Assembly (NCBI RefSeq): GCF_006483455.1
Contig: NZ_PPPU01000009.1
Coordinates: 54,889-118,888 of the forward strand
Direction of reading: 5' to 3'
Length of the DNA stretch: 64,000 nucleotides
DNA from: Methylomonas koyamae
GTDB lineage: Bacteria > Pseudomonadota > Gammaproteobacteria > Methylococcales > Methylomonadaceae
Shown here: positions 18,061 to 26,818 of the stretch, piece by piece
Position numbering within the stretch: position 1 is the stretch's first letter
How the letters are laid out: the number at the start of each line of letters is the position of its first letter
Made by a program: the position numbers and the translations under genes
The notes under the pieces: model-generated
What the model was told of the DNA's origin: nothing
Database searches by the model: none
The model's input: the letters and a program-made list of their open reading frames with translations, nothing else

Positions 18061-21000
18061 TTAAAGCTCGTCGGCTTCGGCAAAGTAACGGTATAGCGCC
18101 GGCAGCAGGGTCAAGGTTAGCAAGGTCGCGCTAATCAAGCCGCCGATAATGACCACGGCAAACGGCTTGGCGGTCTCGGAACCGACGCTAGTAGATAATG
18201 CTGCCGGGAACAAGCCCAGCATCGCCATCAACGCGGTCATCACCACCGGCCTGAGCCGGCTGACCGAGCCGTTGACGATCGCGTCGTGCAAGGATTGGCC
18301 CTCGCGGCGCAGCTTATTCAACTGCGACACCAGAATCACGCCGTTCTGCACGGCAATGCCGAACAAGGCGATGAAACCTACCGCGGCGGAGACGCTGAGA
18401 TTGATGCCGGTTGCCAGCAGGATCAATAAACCGCCGATCAACGCAAACGGCACATTCATCACGATTAAAAGCGCATTTTTAACCGACATGAAGGTCCAGA
18501 ACAACAACACGAAGATCAAACCCAGACTGATCGGCACGATAATCGCCAAGCGCTTCATCGCCCGCTGTTGGTTCTCGAACTGACCGCTCCAGACGATGCG
18601 GTAACCGGGCGGCAACGCCACTTGCGCCGCTACCTTGGCTTGGGCTTCGGCAACGAAGCTGCCCTGGTCGCGGTCGATCAAATTGCATTTGATCGCGATC
18701 CGGCGCATGTTTTCTTCGCGGCTGATACGGGATGCGCCTTGGTTGACCTTGATCGTCGCCAATTCTGACAATGGTATCAATTGCCCCGCCGGGGTTTGCA
18801 CGGTCAGGCTTTCCAGGCCGGATATCGAATCGCGGGCGTTTTCGGCATAACGCAACGCGATATCGAAACGGCGTTCGCCTTCCAGAAACTGGGATGCCGC
18901 TTTGCCGCCCATGCCGATTTCCAATACCTGTTCCACATCGGCCACGTTGATGCCGTAGCGGGAGATCTTGGCCCGATCGATGTCGACGATGACCTGGGCC
19001 AGACCGGCTTGCTGTTCGGCGGCGACGTCGCTGGCGCCGCGAATGCCGGCCAGGATGTGGGTAATCTGGTCCGCCTTGTCCTGCAGGGTTTGGAGATCGC
19101 TACCGAATACTTTGATTGCGATCTCGCCTTTAACCCCGGATATGGCTTCTTCGACGTTATCCTGAATCACTTGGGAAAAGTTGGTCTGAATCCCCGGAAA
19201 AATCGCTAGCGCCTTGTCCATGGCCTGGACCAGCTCGTCTTTTTTGGCGTAACCCCAGGTTTCCTTCGGCTTCAGGTCTATCAACACCTCCAGGTTGTTG
19301 AAGCCTTTAGGGTCGGTGCCGTCTTCGGGGCGGCCCAGTTGGGTCAGGATGGTTTTGGCTTCGGCGAAGGTTTCCAAGCGGTCGCGAACCTTGCGTTCGA
19401 TATCTTTGGCGGTGGTCAACGATACCGGCGTCGGCAGCGTGATGGTCAGCCAGATATTGCCCTCGTCCAGTTTGGGCATGAATTCGGTGCCGATCAAGCG
19501 CACCGACAGCACGCTCAATGCCAAGGTGCCGACCGCCGCGAAAAACACCAATCGGGCATGTTTCAACACCCATTCCAGAATGTTGCGGTAATGGTGCTCC
19601 ATCGCATGTACCAGCGGATTATGGCGTTCGGCCAGCTTGGGCCCGAGTAAATAGGTCAGCATCGACGGGATAAAGGTCAGGCTGAACAGCATGGAAGCCA
19701 CCAACGCAAAGCTCAGCGTGTAAGCCATCGGCGAGAAAATTTTGGCCTCGACCCGCTGGAAGGTAAAAATCGGCAGAAAGGCGATGATGATAATGATTTT
19801 GGAGAACAAAATCGGCCGCCCCATTTCGGTCGCAGTATTCAACAAGGATTGCCGCAAAACGCGGATGTCGGCGCTGCGCTGCATATCCAACGTCACCTGC
19901 ACCATGACGGCTTCCACCAGCACCACGGTGCTGTCGACGATGATGCCGAAATCAATCGCACCGAGCGAAATCAGATTGGCGGAAATGCCGCCCAAGTCGA
20001 CCAGGATAAAGGCAAACAGCAACGACAACGGGATGATCAGCGTGACCAGAAAGGCGGCCATGAAACGTTGCAGAAACACCAGCAGAATGATCAAAATCAA
20101 TACCGCACCTTCGACCATATTGTGTTCGACGGTATGCACGGTATGTCCGACCAGTTCGGTACGGTCGTAAATCGGCGTAATTTTCACGCCTGGCGGCAAA
20201 CCGAACGCATTCAATTCTTCGATTTTCTGCTTGACGCCGTCGAGTACACCGACCGCGTCGCGGCCTTTGATCAGCAGCACGATGCCTTCGACGATATCGT
20301 CGCGCTGGTTTAGCGAGACGATTCCGGTCCGTGGTTGCGGGCCGACCCGAATCTCGGCGACGTCTTTGACCCGGATCGGCACGCCGTCGTTGCTGGCGAC
20401 GACGATTTCGCCGATCTCATCGGCCGATTTCAGTAAACCGATGCCTCTGACTACCAAGGCCTCATCGCCATCCTCGATATAGCCGCCGCCGGTATTGGTG
20501 TTGTTGGCCGCAATGGCGCTATAAACCTGATTCAGATCCAGCCGGTAGTTTTTCAGACTATCCGGCCGGACTACAACCTTGTACTCCTTGACGCCGCCGC
20601 CGTAAGACACCACGTCCGCCACCCCTTGCACCGTACGCAGGCGCGGCTCGATTACCCAATCCTGCAAGGCCCGTTGCTCGGTCAACGGCAGGTGTTTGGC
20701 GTCGATTACGTAACGGTAAATCTCGCCGACACCGGTCGATAGCGGCCCGATTTGCGGTTTAACGTCGTCGGGCAGATCGGCGCCGCGCAAACGTTCCAGG
20801 ACTTGCTGGCGGGAGAAATAGTCTTCGGCACTGTCATCGAAGGTTAGCGTTACCACCGACAAACCGAAAATCGAGACCGAGCGCATGTTGATCAGATGCG
20901 GCAAGCCGTTCATCTCCCGTTCGATCGGTAACGAAATGATCTTTTCCACTTCTTCTGGCGCTTGGCCGGGAAATTGCGTCACCACCTGCACGAACACGTT

Positions 21001-21129
21001 TTGCACGTCCGGAAACGCCTGCACCGGCAGATTCTCGAAGGCAACGATGCCGGAAACGGCGATAGCTAAGGTGGCGCCGATCACCATCAGGCGCTGTTGT
21101 AAACAAAAAGCGATAACGCGGGCAATCAT
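18061..21129 (-). CDS. czcA: Heavy-metal efflux RND pump, CzcA/CusA family
   Basis: The 1022-residue inner-membrane antiporter drives divalent metal ions out through CzcB and CzcC. The RND layout of 12 membrane helices and two large periplasmic loops is present. The TM4 proton-relay motif is GAIDFGIIVDSTVVLVEAV, close to the DFGxxxDGxxxxVEN pattern of Co/Zn/Cd or Ni pumps but with Ser for Gly. The Cu/Ag-type motif is absent, so a divalent cation is favoured over copper. EFMPKLDEGNIWLTITLPTPVSL and ENQQRAMKRL are family blocks. It is the third gene of a czcC-B-A-P-II run. Confidence 0.93.
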   Translation of the reverse strand: MIARVIAFCLQQRLMVIGATLAIAVSGIVAFENLPVQAFPDVQNVFVQVVTQFPGQAPEEVEKIISLPIEREMNGLPHLINMRSVSIFGLSVVTLTFDDSAEDYFSRQQVLERLRGADLPDDVKPQIGPLSTGVGEIYRYVIDAKHLPLTEQRALQDWVIEPRLRTVQGVADVVSYGGGVKEYKVVVRPDSLKNYRLDLNQVYSAIAANNTNTGGGYIEDGDEALVVRGIGLLKSADEIGEIVVASNDGVPIRVKDVAEIRVGPQPRTGIVSLNQRDDIVEGIVLLIKGRDAVGVLDGVKQKIEELNAFGLPPGVKITPIYDRTELVGHTVHTVEHNMVEGAVLILIILLVFLQRFMAAFLVTLIIPLSLLFAFILVDLGGISANLISLGAIDFGIIVDSTVVLVEAVMVQVTLDMQRSADIRVLRQSLLNTATEMGRPILFSKIIIIIAFLPIFTFQRVEAKIFSPMAYTLSFALVASMLFSLTFIPSMLTYLLGPKLAERHNPLVHAMEHHYRNILEWVLKHARLVFFAAVGTLALSVLSVRLIGTEFMPKLDEGNIWLTITLPTPVSLTTAKDIERKVRDRLETFAEAKTILTQLGRPEDGTDPKGFNNLEVLIDLKPKETWGYAKKDELVQAMDKALAIFPGIQTNFSQVIQDNVEEAISGVKGEIAIKVFGSDLQTLQDKADQITHILAGIRGASDVAAEQQAGLAQVIVDIDRAKISRYGINVADVEQVLEIGMGGKAASQFLEGERRFDIALRYAENARDSISGLESLTVQTPAGQLIPLSELATIKVNQGASRISREENMRRIAIKCNLIDRDQGSFVAEAQAKVAAQVALPPGYRIVWSGQFENQQRAMKRLAIIVPISLGLIFVLLFWTFMSVKNALLIVMNVPFALIGGLLILLATGINLSVSAAVGFIALFGIAVQNGVILVSQLNKLRREGQSLHDAIVNGSVSRLRPVVMTALMAMLGLFPAALSTSVGSETAKPFAVVIIGGLISATLLTLTLLPALYRYFAEADEL

Positions 21130-21144
21130 CTCGGCGATCCTGGG

Positions 21145-22323
21145 CTAAGGGTTGGCATCGTTAACATCTTCCTCGGCGCGCAACACCAAGGCCCCCTCGG
21201 TCACCAACTGCTCTCCGGCTTGCAAGCCCTCGGTAACCACCGCGCGCTCCTTCAGCCGCAAGCCCATTTTTACCGGCCGCTGCCGATAATGGTTTTCGTC
21301 GACGGCGACAAACACGTAGTCGGAGTCGTCTTCGGTGAATACCGCGGTTAAAGGCACAACGATGGCTTGGGCATCCGGCGGGCTCTCGACATCGATGGTC
21401 GCGTACATGCCGGGCAGCAAGCGGCCGTCCGGATTCGGTAACGCGCAGCGCACTTGTACGCTGCGGGTGGTCTCGTTCAGAACTTGGCCAACGTACTCCA
21501 CCGTTGCCGGAAAGGCTTCGCCCGGATAAGCCGGTACCGAGATTTTCAGTTGCTGACCGGGTTTGATCTTGGCCAGATTGACTTCGAACACGTCCATGAC
21601 CACGGTCAGCCGTTGAATATCGGAAATGACGAATAGCGGCTTGTCCAAACCCGGACCGACCTCCTGCCCCGGATTGACGTTACGCTCCACCACGACGCCG
21701 CTTATCGGAGCACGCAACGCAAAGCGGGCATTGTTCTGACCCGACGCCAGTTGCAGATTTTTCAAGCGGTTTTGTGCGCGTTGCACTTCGCTGCGGGCCT
21801 GACTCAGATCGTCCTCGGCCTGTTCCAGCTCTTTGCGCGAGACAACCTGGCCTTGATATAGCTCTTGCTGGCGCCGGAATGCTCGATCGGCCAAGGTCAG
21901 TTGCGCTTGCGCCTTGGCGTAGTCGGCCTGGGCGTCGGCAACCTCCGGGCTATGCAATTCCAACATCACCGTTCCGGATTGCACTTGACTGCCCAGCGGC
22001 AACGGATTGGTCAGCACTCGGCCGGTTACCGGAGAACTGATTCGGGAGGTCGCGCTGTCGTTATAGGCGATTTTGCCGGCCAAGGGTTCGAGCAATGGTG
22101 GCCGGGTCAAGGTCAACGCGCTGGTTTTGACGTAGGCTTTTTTCGGCGAATCGGGGGTCAGGTAAACTTCGCCGGGTAGCGCATGCACAACCGGCTGGGG
22201 CTGATTTTTATCGGCGGAGTCGGAACAGGCATTCAGCACTAACAATACCAGCAACCCAAACAGAGTGGGGCAACGGCGTAAACCGAAAATCGCTTGCTTA
22301 TTCATGAAGTAGGGTATGTGCAT
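21145..22323 (-). CDS. czcB: RND efflux periplasmic adaptor (CzcB-like lipoprotein)
   Basis: The 392-residue membrane-fusion protein links the RND pump to the outer-membrane channel. A hydrophobic N-terminus ends in a lipobox-like VLNAC (C33), so it may be lipid-anchored. A lipoyl/barrel half (ISSPVTGRVLTNPLPLGSQV) is followed by a long coiled-coil hairpin (about 115-190), the second lipoyl half (RAPISGVVVERNVNPG) and a beta-barrel domain. The start may instead be the ATG at 22305 (MNKQAIF); neither has a strong ribosome site. It lies 16 bp after the czcC-like gene and 15 bp before czcA. Confidence 0.9.
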   Translation of the reverse strand: MHIPYFMNKQAIFGLRRCPTLFGLLVLLVLNACSDSADKNQPQPVVHALPGEVYLTPDSPKKAYVKTSALTLTRPPLLEPLAGKIAYNDSATSRISSPVTGRVLTNPLPLGSQVQSGTVMLELHSPEVADAQADYAKAQAQLTLADRAFRRQQELYQGQVVSRKELEQAEDDLSQARSEVQRAQNRLKNLQLASGQNNARFALRAPISGVVVERNVNPGQEVGPGLDKPLFVISDIQRLTVVMDVFEVNLAKIKPGQQLKISVPAYPGEAFPATVEYVGQVLNETTRSVQVRCALPNPDGRLLPGMYATIDVESPPDAQAIVVPLTAVFTEDDSDYVFVAVDENHYRQRPVKMGLRLKERAVVTEGLQAGEQLVTEGALVLRAEEDVNDANP

Positions 22324-22339
22324 ATGAAGTTACCGGCAT

Positions 22340-23671
22340 TTACCGCGAGCCAACGCTTGCGGCAGCATTCTCAACACTGGGTTCTACGCCCAACGCTTTG
22401 CTTAAATCGAAGTAGGCATTCGTGCGATTGATCATGGCCGCGTAGTAGTCGCGCATCACACTTTTATAGCTGCGTTGTGCTTCGATAAAATCCAGCACGC
22501 CGGTCGCGCCTTTTCTGAAAGCCAGTTCTGCGCTGTCGCGTACGCTACGGGCATCACCTAACAAACCGCCATCGAAGCGTTGCACGATCTTGTCGGCGCT
22601 GTTCCAGGCTGCCAACGCGCTGACCACGTCGTTGCGGATACCGAGCTCGGTTTGTTCGACCGCCAATTGCGACTGGTTCAAACTGACTGTCGCCTTGTCC
22701 GCTTCGCCCTGATACTGGTAAAACAACGGCAGCGGCACGCTGAAACCGACGAAAGCCGAATTTAACGCATTGTTACTCGGATCGCGGGCGTAGCCGGCGT
22801 TGACAGTGACATCCGGGTATTTCAAGCGCCGCGCCAGCTCCAGTTCCTTTTTCGCTTGTTCGGCGCGTTGTTTGTCGGCTTGCAGGTCGGGGCGCTGTTG
22901 CAAGGCCCGGTCGATCAATTCGTTCTTGTCGCGGGTTTGGCCGATATCGGCTAACGCTGGCCAGGCGTCCTTCGCTTCGATACGTAAACTCTGTTCGGGC
23001 CAGCGCAGCAGCACTGCCAGCGCCGCTTGCGCCTGCTCCACAACGGCTTGGGCACTATCCAGATCGGATTGGGCGCGCAAACTTTCCATTTTCACCCGCA
23101 AATAATCGGCCTCTGCAATATCGCCGCTTTTCAGCCGCAAATCGTTAGCCTGACCTATCTGTTGGTAATGATTGGCAATTTCCTGCGCCAGCCACCGGTT
23201 TTTTTGTGCCTGTAACAAATCGAAGTACGCATCGCGCACCATATTGCTGAAGATGCGCACGGCATCGCGCAAATCACTCTCTGCCGCCTGTGTCGCAAAA
23301 CCGCTGCTTTGCATCCGCAGCCCGCGTTTACCGGCAACTTCGATTAATTGGCTGAAGGAGAAATATTCGGCCGGTCCGCACGATACGCTGGGGCTATGGT
23401 TGCAGCCGGTGGCATTGGACCCCATGTTGGGATTGTTACTGATTTCGGAGACTTGGATGCCGAATACCGGATTAGGAATCGCCCCGGCCAGCACTTGCTC
23501 GGCGCGCGTCTGGTCGATGTTGTATTGCGCGGCAATCAGGTCCAAATTGCGCTGGTAAAACAGGGCGACGACCTCATCGACCGACAGTTGCGCTTCTTGA
23601 GCATTTGCCGAACCGTACCCAAGCCAGATCGGGCAGGCGACTGCAAGCAAACGGAGGTAGAAATTTTTCAT
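22340..23671 (-). CDS. czcC: Outer-membrane efflux channel (CzcC/TolC family)
   Basis: The 443-residue protein has a signal peptide (MKNFYLRLLAVACPIWLGYGSANA is the leader region) and two outer-membrane-efflux repeats rich in long helices. Family marks are LSVDEVVALFYQRNLDLIAAQ, NPVFGIQVSE, SFSQLIEVAGKRGLR and GATGVLDFIEAQRSY. The start at 23671 is preferred because an upstream extension would lack signal-peptide character. It is the first gene of the efflux operon, so the promoter should lie in 23672-23930, where no clear hexamers were assigned. Confidence 0.9.
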   Translation of the reverse strand: MKNFYLRLLAVACPIWLGYGSANAQEAQLSVDEVVALFYQRNLDLIAAQYNIDQTRAEQVLAGAIPNPVFGIQVSEISNNPNMGSNATGCNHSPSVSCGPAEYFSFSQLIEVAGKRGLRMQSSGFATQAAESDLRDAVRIFSNMVRDAYFDLLQAQKNRWLAQEIANHYQQIGQANDLRLKSGDIAEADYLRVKMESLRAQSDLDSAQAVVEQAQAALAVLLRWPEQSLRIEAKDAWPALADIGQTRDKNELIDRALQQRPDLQADKQRAEQAKKELELARRLKYPDVTVNAGYARDPSNNALNSAFVGFSVPLPLFYQYQGEADKATVSLNQSQLAVEQTELGIRNDVVSALAAWNSADKIVQRFDGGLLGDARSVRDSAELAFRKGATGVLDFIEAQRSYKSVMRDYYAAMINRTNAYFDLSKALGVEPSVENAAASVGSR

Positions 23672-23928
23672 TAGCAGTAAGCGTCTTCGATTAAGCGGTG
23701 TTAACCCCGGAAAGCAACCTTTAGGCCACAAAAATTGATCTGCCGCTACTCGTCTTGGAGCGCACGCAAAACCCAACGATTGTACCAAATTAATATCGAG
23801 GCGCTATTAATATACGTCTGACGCTGTGTTTCTGAATGGTCTGCAGGAAATTTTGGCTGGAGGCCGGTTCAAATCAACCGAATCGGACCGGTTGAAATAA
23901 CACGCAAACTTTCTCGCCAACAGTTACG
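23672..23928. other. Upstream region of the metal-efflux operon
   Basis: No gene with a ribosome site was found. The stretch presumably carries the czcCBA promoter on the minus strand. A MerR- or CzcR-type operator was looked for and not recognised, and no regulator gene (merR, czcRS) is nearby. Confidence 0.4.
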
Positions 23929-23957
23929 CCAAAAAAAAGCCGGCGCTAAGCCGGCTT
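23929..23957 (-). terminator. Rho-independent terminator of the 53-residue minus-strand gene
   Basis: Read on the minus strand, AAGCCGGC and GCCGGCTT form an 8-bp stem around a five-base loop and are followed by a run of eight Ts (A-run 23931-23938 on the plus strand). It lies about 30 bases past the stop at 23988. Confidence 0.9.
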
Positions 23958-23987
23958 CTCGCTGTATTTGATGGGTGATTGGTTAAC

Positions 23988-24149
23988 TTAACCGGCCGCG
24001 ACAGCGGCAAGATGTTGATCGTAGTAAGCGCTACTGATTCTGTAGCCGCGCGATTTTAATTCTTTCGCCAACCCCGGGCTCATCTTTTCCGGGCTTATAT
24101 GCGAAATGACTTTACCGAATTTTTTGATGTTATAGCGCATAGCAATCAT
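23988..24149 (-). CDS. Small basic protein (53 residues), unknown function
   Basis: The ATG at 24149 has a nearly perfect ribosome site, GGAGG, six bases upstream. The product starts MIAMRYNIKKFGKVISHI, has the middle segment SPEKMSPGLAKELKSRGYRI, and ends SSAYYDQHLAAVAAG. It is rich in Lys, Arg and Tyr, has no Cys and no membrane segment. A strong terminator follows, so this is a single-gene unit between czcCBA and the secreted 4-Cys gene, all on the minus strand. No family is recognised; a DNA/RNA-binding or regulatory microprotein is conceivable, and a modified-peptide precursor less so. Confidence 0.7.
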   Translation of the reverse strand: MIAMRYNIKKFGKVISHISPEKMSPGLAKELKSRGYRISSAYYDQHLAAVAAG

Positions 24150-24322
24150 CTCCAACCTCCAGTGATATCGACCTAAACCGAACGTTTTCGAACGCCGTTA
24201 CGACAGGCTACCACGCGCAAAATTCCCTGCTTCCACCAATTAGCAAATTTTTACCGGCAATACTTCGGCATTAGCTCCTTGAGCCCAGTCTTCCGCAACT
24301 CACGAACGATTTGACGACAGGC

Positions 24323-24352
24323 ATAAAAAAGCCGCTGTTTAAAGCGGCTTTC
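24323..24352 (-). terminator. Rho-independent terminator of the 4-Cys secreted protein gene
   Basis: On the minus strand, AAGCCGCT and AGCGGCTT form an 8-bp stem around TTAAAC, followed by a T-run (A-run 24325-24330 on the plus strand). It begins about 30 bases after the stop at 24383. Confidence 0.88.
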
Positions 24353-24382
24353 GATACCCCGGTTGAACCTATTCGCTATGCG

Positions 24383-24700
24383 TTATTGCTCCGCTTCGGC
24401 CGGTTCTGCCGGCATAACGTCTTCAGCACTAACATTCTCGGCGGCTTCAGGCTTTACCGAATCGCATTTGCCCTCAAGCAGATCGTAAGATCCAGCCCAG
24501 CAGCGGGCGGCGACGTAGTACTTGGCATACTCTATAAAGGCGACGCCGGAACAATCTTCGTATTTTATTGCGGGAGCCGCGCTGGCATCCTTATCGTCGA
24601 AAGTTCGCAAAACCTTGCAATAGCTGACTTCCCTGGCTTGAACCACGCTGCTAACCAGACCGAGCAGCAGGACTCCACAAATTTTGTTGACCGAACTCAT
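24383..24700 (-). CDS. Small secreted four-cysteine protein, unknown function
   Basis: The 105-residue product has a signal peptide (MSSVNKICGVLLLGLVSSVV, cleaved after QA). The mature part has four cysteines, in SYCKV, YEDCSG, AARCWAG and EGKCDS, that could make two disulfides. An acidic, Ala/Glu/Pro-rich tail ends the protein. The ATG at 24700 has GGGGA eight bases upstream; an ATG three codons earlier is possible. A strong terminator follows. No family is recognised. A plus-strand ORF over the same bases has no ribosome site or signal peptide and is rejected. Confidence 0.75.
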   Translation of the reverse strand: MSSVNKICGVLLLGLVSSVVQAREVSYCKVLRTFDDKDASAAPAIKYEDCSGVAFIEYAKYYVAARCWAGSYDLLEGKCDSVKPEAAENVSAEDVMPAEPAEAEQ

Positions 24701-24810
24701 TTTTAGCATCCCCGAAAATTGAAACTGTTGCGCATGTTCAAACAGAGTGACGAATTTCGGCAAATTCGTCAACCGGAAACGGCACAATTCGATGCCAGCC
24801 AAATAATCGG

Positions 24811-24951
24811 TCAATGCGTTTCTGCGCTATGCCAGGCTTCAGCCATCAAATCTATAAATTCTTTGCCGACCACGCGTATCAATTGCAACGCCGCAATAAC
24901 GACCAAACCACCGATTACCAAACCGGACAACATGACGACGACCATCTTCAT
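24811..24951 (-). CDS. Small single-pass membrane protein (46 residues), unknown function
   Basis: The ATG at 24951 is preceded by GGGGGTGG. The protein has a hydrophobic segment, MLSGLVIGGLVVIAALQLI (about residues 7-25), then a charged amphipathic tail, RVVGKEFIDLMAEAWHS. That layout matches many small regulatory inner-membrane proteins. It sits 110 bp upstream of the secreted 4-Cys gene on the same strand, so the two may share a transcript. A perfect TTGACA lies on the minus strand near 25070, but no good -10 at standard spacing was seen. Confidence 0.6.
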   Translation of the reverse strand: MKMVVVMLSGLVIGGLVVIAALQLIRVVGKEFIDLMAEAWHSAETH

Positions 24952-25230
24952 ATCCACCCCCGAAACTAACCGCAAAAATAAACTAGGGAGGGCGAGTATT
25001 CACACAAAACCGGCAAAAAGCAACTAGATTAAAGTTCAGTTAAAGCATTGATTATTCAGGACTTAAACATGTCAACCGCTTACATCTCAATGTTAATGTA
25101 AATTCGCAGATCAAGCGTTACCGTCTCAGCCCCGAGCTACGGCTCAGACACAAATCTGTGAACCGACTCACGAAACCAGCTATCGCTCGATTTATTGAAG
25201 CAATCCTCGCCGTCAAATACCGGTAAGACG

Positions 25231-25707
25231 TTATGCACTCCGGCCCGGATTTCTCGATCGTTCGCGGCGGGCCTTGAAGAAGTCGCCGAGCAAGTCGGCG
25301 CAAACCGTTTGCAATACCCCGCCGGTCCATTCCACCTTGTGATTTAAAAATTCCGCATCACTGAGTTGCAGCGCGTGGCAGACCGCTCCGCGCTTCGGAT
25401 CGTAAGCGCCGAACACCAGGCGTTTGACGCGAGCGTGGGCAATGGCGCCCATGCACATCACGCAGGGCTCCAGCGTTACGTACAAGGTGGTATCGATCAG
25501 ACGGTAGTTATCGAGGACTTGGCCGGCTTTGCGCAACGCGACGATCTCCGCGTGAGCGGTCGGGTCGTTGGTTTGGATCGGTTGGTTCCAGCCTTCGGCG
25601 ATACAACGGTTACCGAGCACCAGCACCGCGCCTACCGGCACCTCGCCTTGGTCTTCGGCGCGCTGCGCCAGCCGGATGGCATGGCGCATCCATTCGTCGT
25701 CGTTCAT
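25231..25707 (-). CDS. tadA: tRNA(adenine34) deaminase
   Basis: The 158-residue zinc enzyme deaminates A34 to inosine in tRNA-Arg(ACG). The catalytic HAE is H52-A-E54 and the zinc cysteines are C82 and C85 in EPCVMCMGA. DEWMRHAIRLAQ and GAYDPKRGAVCHALQL are typical. Its ATG lies only one base after the stop of the upstream threonylcarbamoyl-AMP synthase gene, so two tRNA-modification genes are probably translated from one mRNA. Confidence 0.97.
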   Translation of the reverse strand: MNDDEWMRHAIRLAQRAEDQGEVPVGAVLVLGNRCIAEGWNQPIQTNDPTAHAEIVALRKAGQVLDNYRLIDTTLYVTLEPCVMCMGAIAHARVKRLVFGAYDPKRGAVCHALQLSDAEFLNHKVEWTGGVLQTVCADLLGDFFKARRERSRNPGRSA

Positions 25708-25708
25708 T

Positions 25709-26677
25709 TCAGACCGTGGCTTTGTTCAGGCGGTCGTTAACGGCGGCCCAGGCTTCGTGATCGGGCGGTTGCTCGATCAAAATCGTATCAAGTTGCAGAT
25801 TGTCCAGAGCCCGAAGCGAGCTGTACAGGGCCGGTTCGTATAGTTCGGCATCGGCCGGCAGCCGGAGAATATGCAGGCAGGGAATTTCCGCGATCTCGGC
25901 GCTGAATGCCAGAATGCCGATGTGTTGGCCTTTGGCGCAGAGGTCGTCGGCCATCGCAATCAAGGTATCGGCCGGACAGAGCAAGGCCATCGTGTTTGGC
26001 GCATAGTGCACGGCCATCATGCCCGGCGCCCGAATCTTGGTTTGCGAAGAGAGCCGAATATCGGCATGCAATACGGCTTTGAGTTGGCTGCGGGTAATGC
26101 GGCCGGGGCGGAGGATGGTCGGGACCTCGTCGCTGAGGTCGATGATCGTCGATTCCACTCCCACCGCGCAGGGGCCGCCGTCCAGAATACAAGCCACACT
26201 GGCGTCCAACTCTTCGGCCACGTGCTGGGCTTCGGTCGGACTGATGCGGCCGAAACGATTGGCCGATGGCGCGGCGACGCCGCCGCCAAACGCCTGCAGC
26301 AAGCGCAACGCCACCGGATTGGCCGGCACCCGCAACCCCACGGTATCCTGGCCGCCGGTCACCGCCAGCGGCACCGACTCGCGTTTTTTTAAAATCATCG
26401 TCAGCGGACCCGGCCAGAATTGTTCCGCCAGCCGCCAGGCAGCCTCCGGTACTTGGTCGGCCCAATCAGCCATTCGCTCGGCACCGGCAATGTGCACGAT
26501 CAAAGGATGGTCCGCCGGCCGGCCCTTGGCCGCAAAAATTTTCGCCACCGCCTCCGGATTGGACGCGTCAGCGCCCAGGCCGTAAACAGTTTCAGTCGGA
26601 AACGCGACTAGCTGACCATGGCGCAGTAAGTCGGCGGCGTGCTGGATGGATGCTTCGGTGACGGGGGTTGGTTTCAC
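25709..26677 (-). CDS. tsaC: L-threonylcarbamoyladenylate synthase (Sua5/YrdC/YwlC type)
   Basis: The enzyme makes threonylcarbamoyl-AMP for the t6A37 modification of ANN-decoding tRNAs. The YrdC domain shows LVAFPTETVYGLGADA, KGRPADHPLIVHI, FWPGPLTMIL, VGLRVPANP and APSANRFGRISPT. A C-terminal Sua5 domain (from about RAPGMMAVHYAPNT) makes this the long form of about 320 residues. The start is uncertain: the GTG at 26677 gives the family's usual N-terminus, while another GTG at 26749 would add 24 residues. Neither has a strong ribosome site. Confidence 0.93.
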   Translation of the reverse strand: MKPTPVTEASIQHAADLLRHGQLVAFPTETVYGLGADASNPEAVAKIFAAKGRPADHPLIVHIAGAERMADWADQVPEAAWRLAEQFWPGPLTMILKKRESVPLAVTGGQDTVGLRVPANPVALRLLQAFGGGVAAPSANRFGRISPTEAQHVAEELDASVACILDGGPCAVGVESTIIDLSDEVPTILRPGRITRSQLKAVLHADIRLSSQTKIRAPGMMAVHYAPNTMALLCPADTLIAMADDLCAKGQHIGILAFSAEIAEIPCLHILRLPADAELYEPALYSSLRALDNLQLDTILIEQPPDHEAWAAVNDRLNKATV

Positions 26678-26818
26678 GGTAGAGCCGGACGAAAGGTCGA
26701 ATACAAAAACAGCGGACTGGCCAATCGCTTCATGGCCGGCGCGCTGCACACCTTGGCGGTAAAGTTTAGGCGATTAAGCAAAGCGCGCTATTTTACCTTT
26801 CGTCTTGCCGCTTTTCTC

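Noticed and set aside
24311..24706. Plus-strand frame of 131 codons over the secreted 4-Cys gene
   Set aside because: No ribosome site, no signal peptide, and two minus-strand features (signal peptide and terminator) support the opposite strand.
25020..25230. Possible tRNA or small RNA in the gap upstream of the 46-residue gene
   Set aside because: No cloverleaf, no CCA end and no T-loop motif could be formed.
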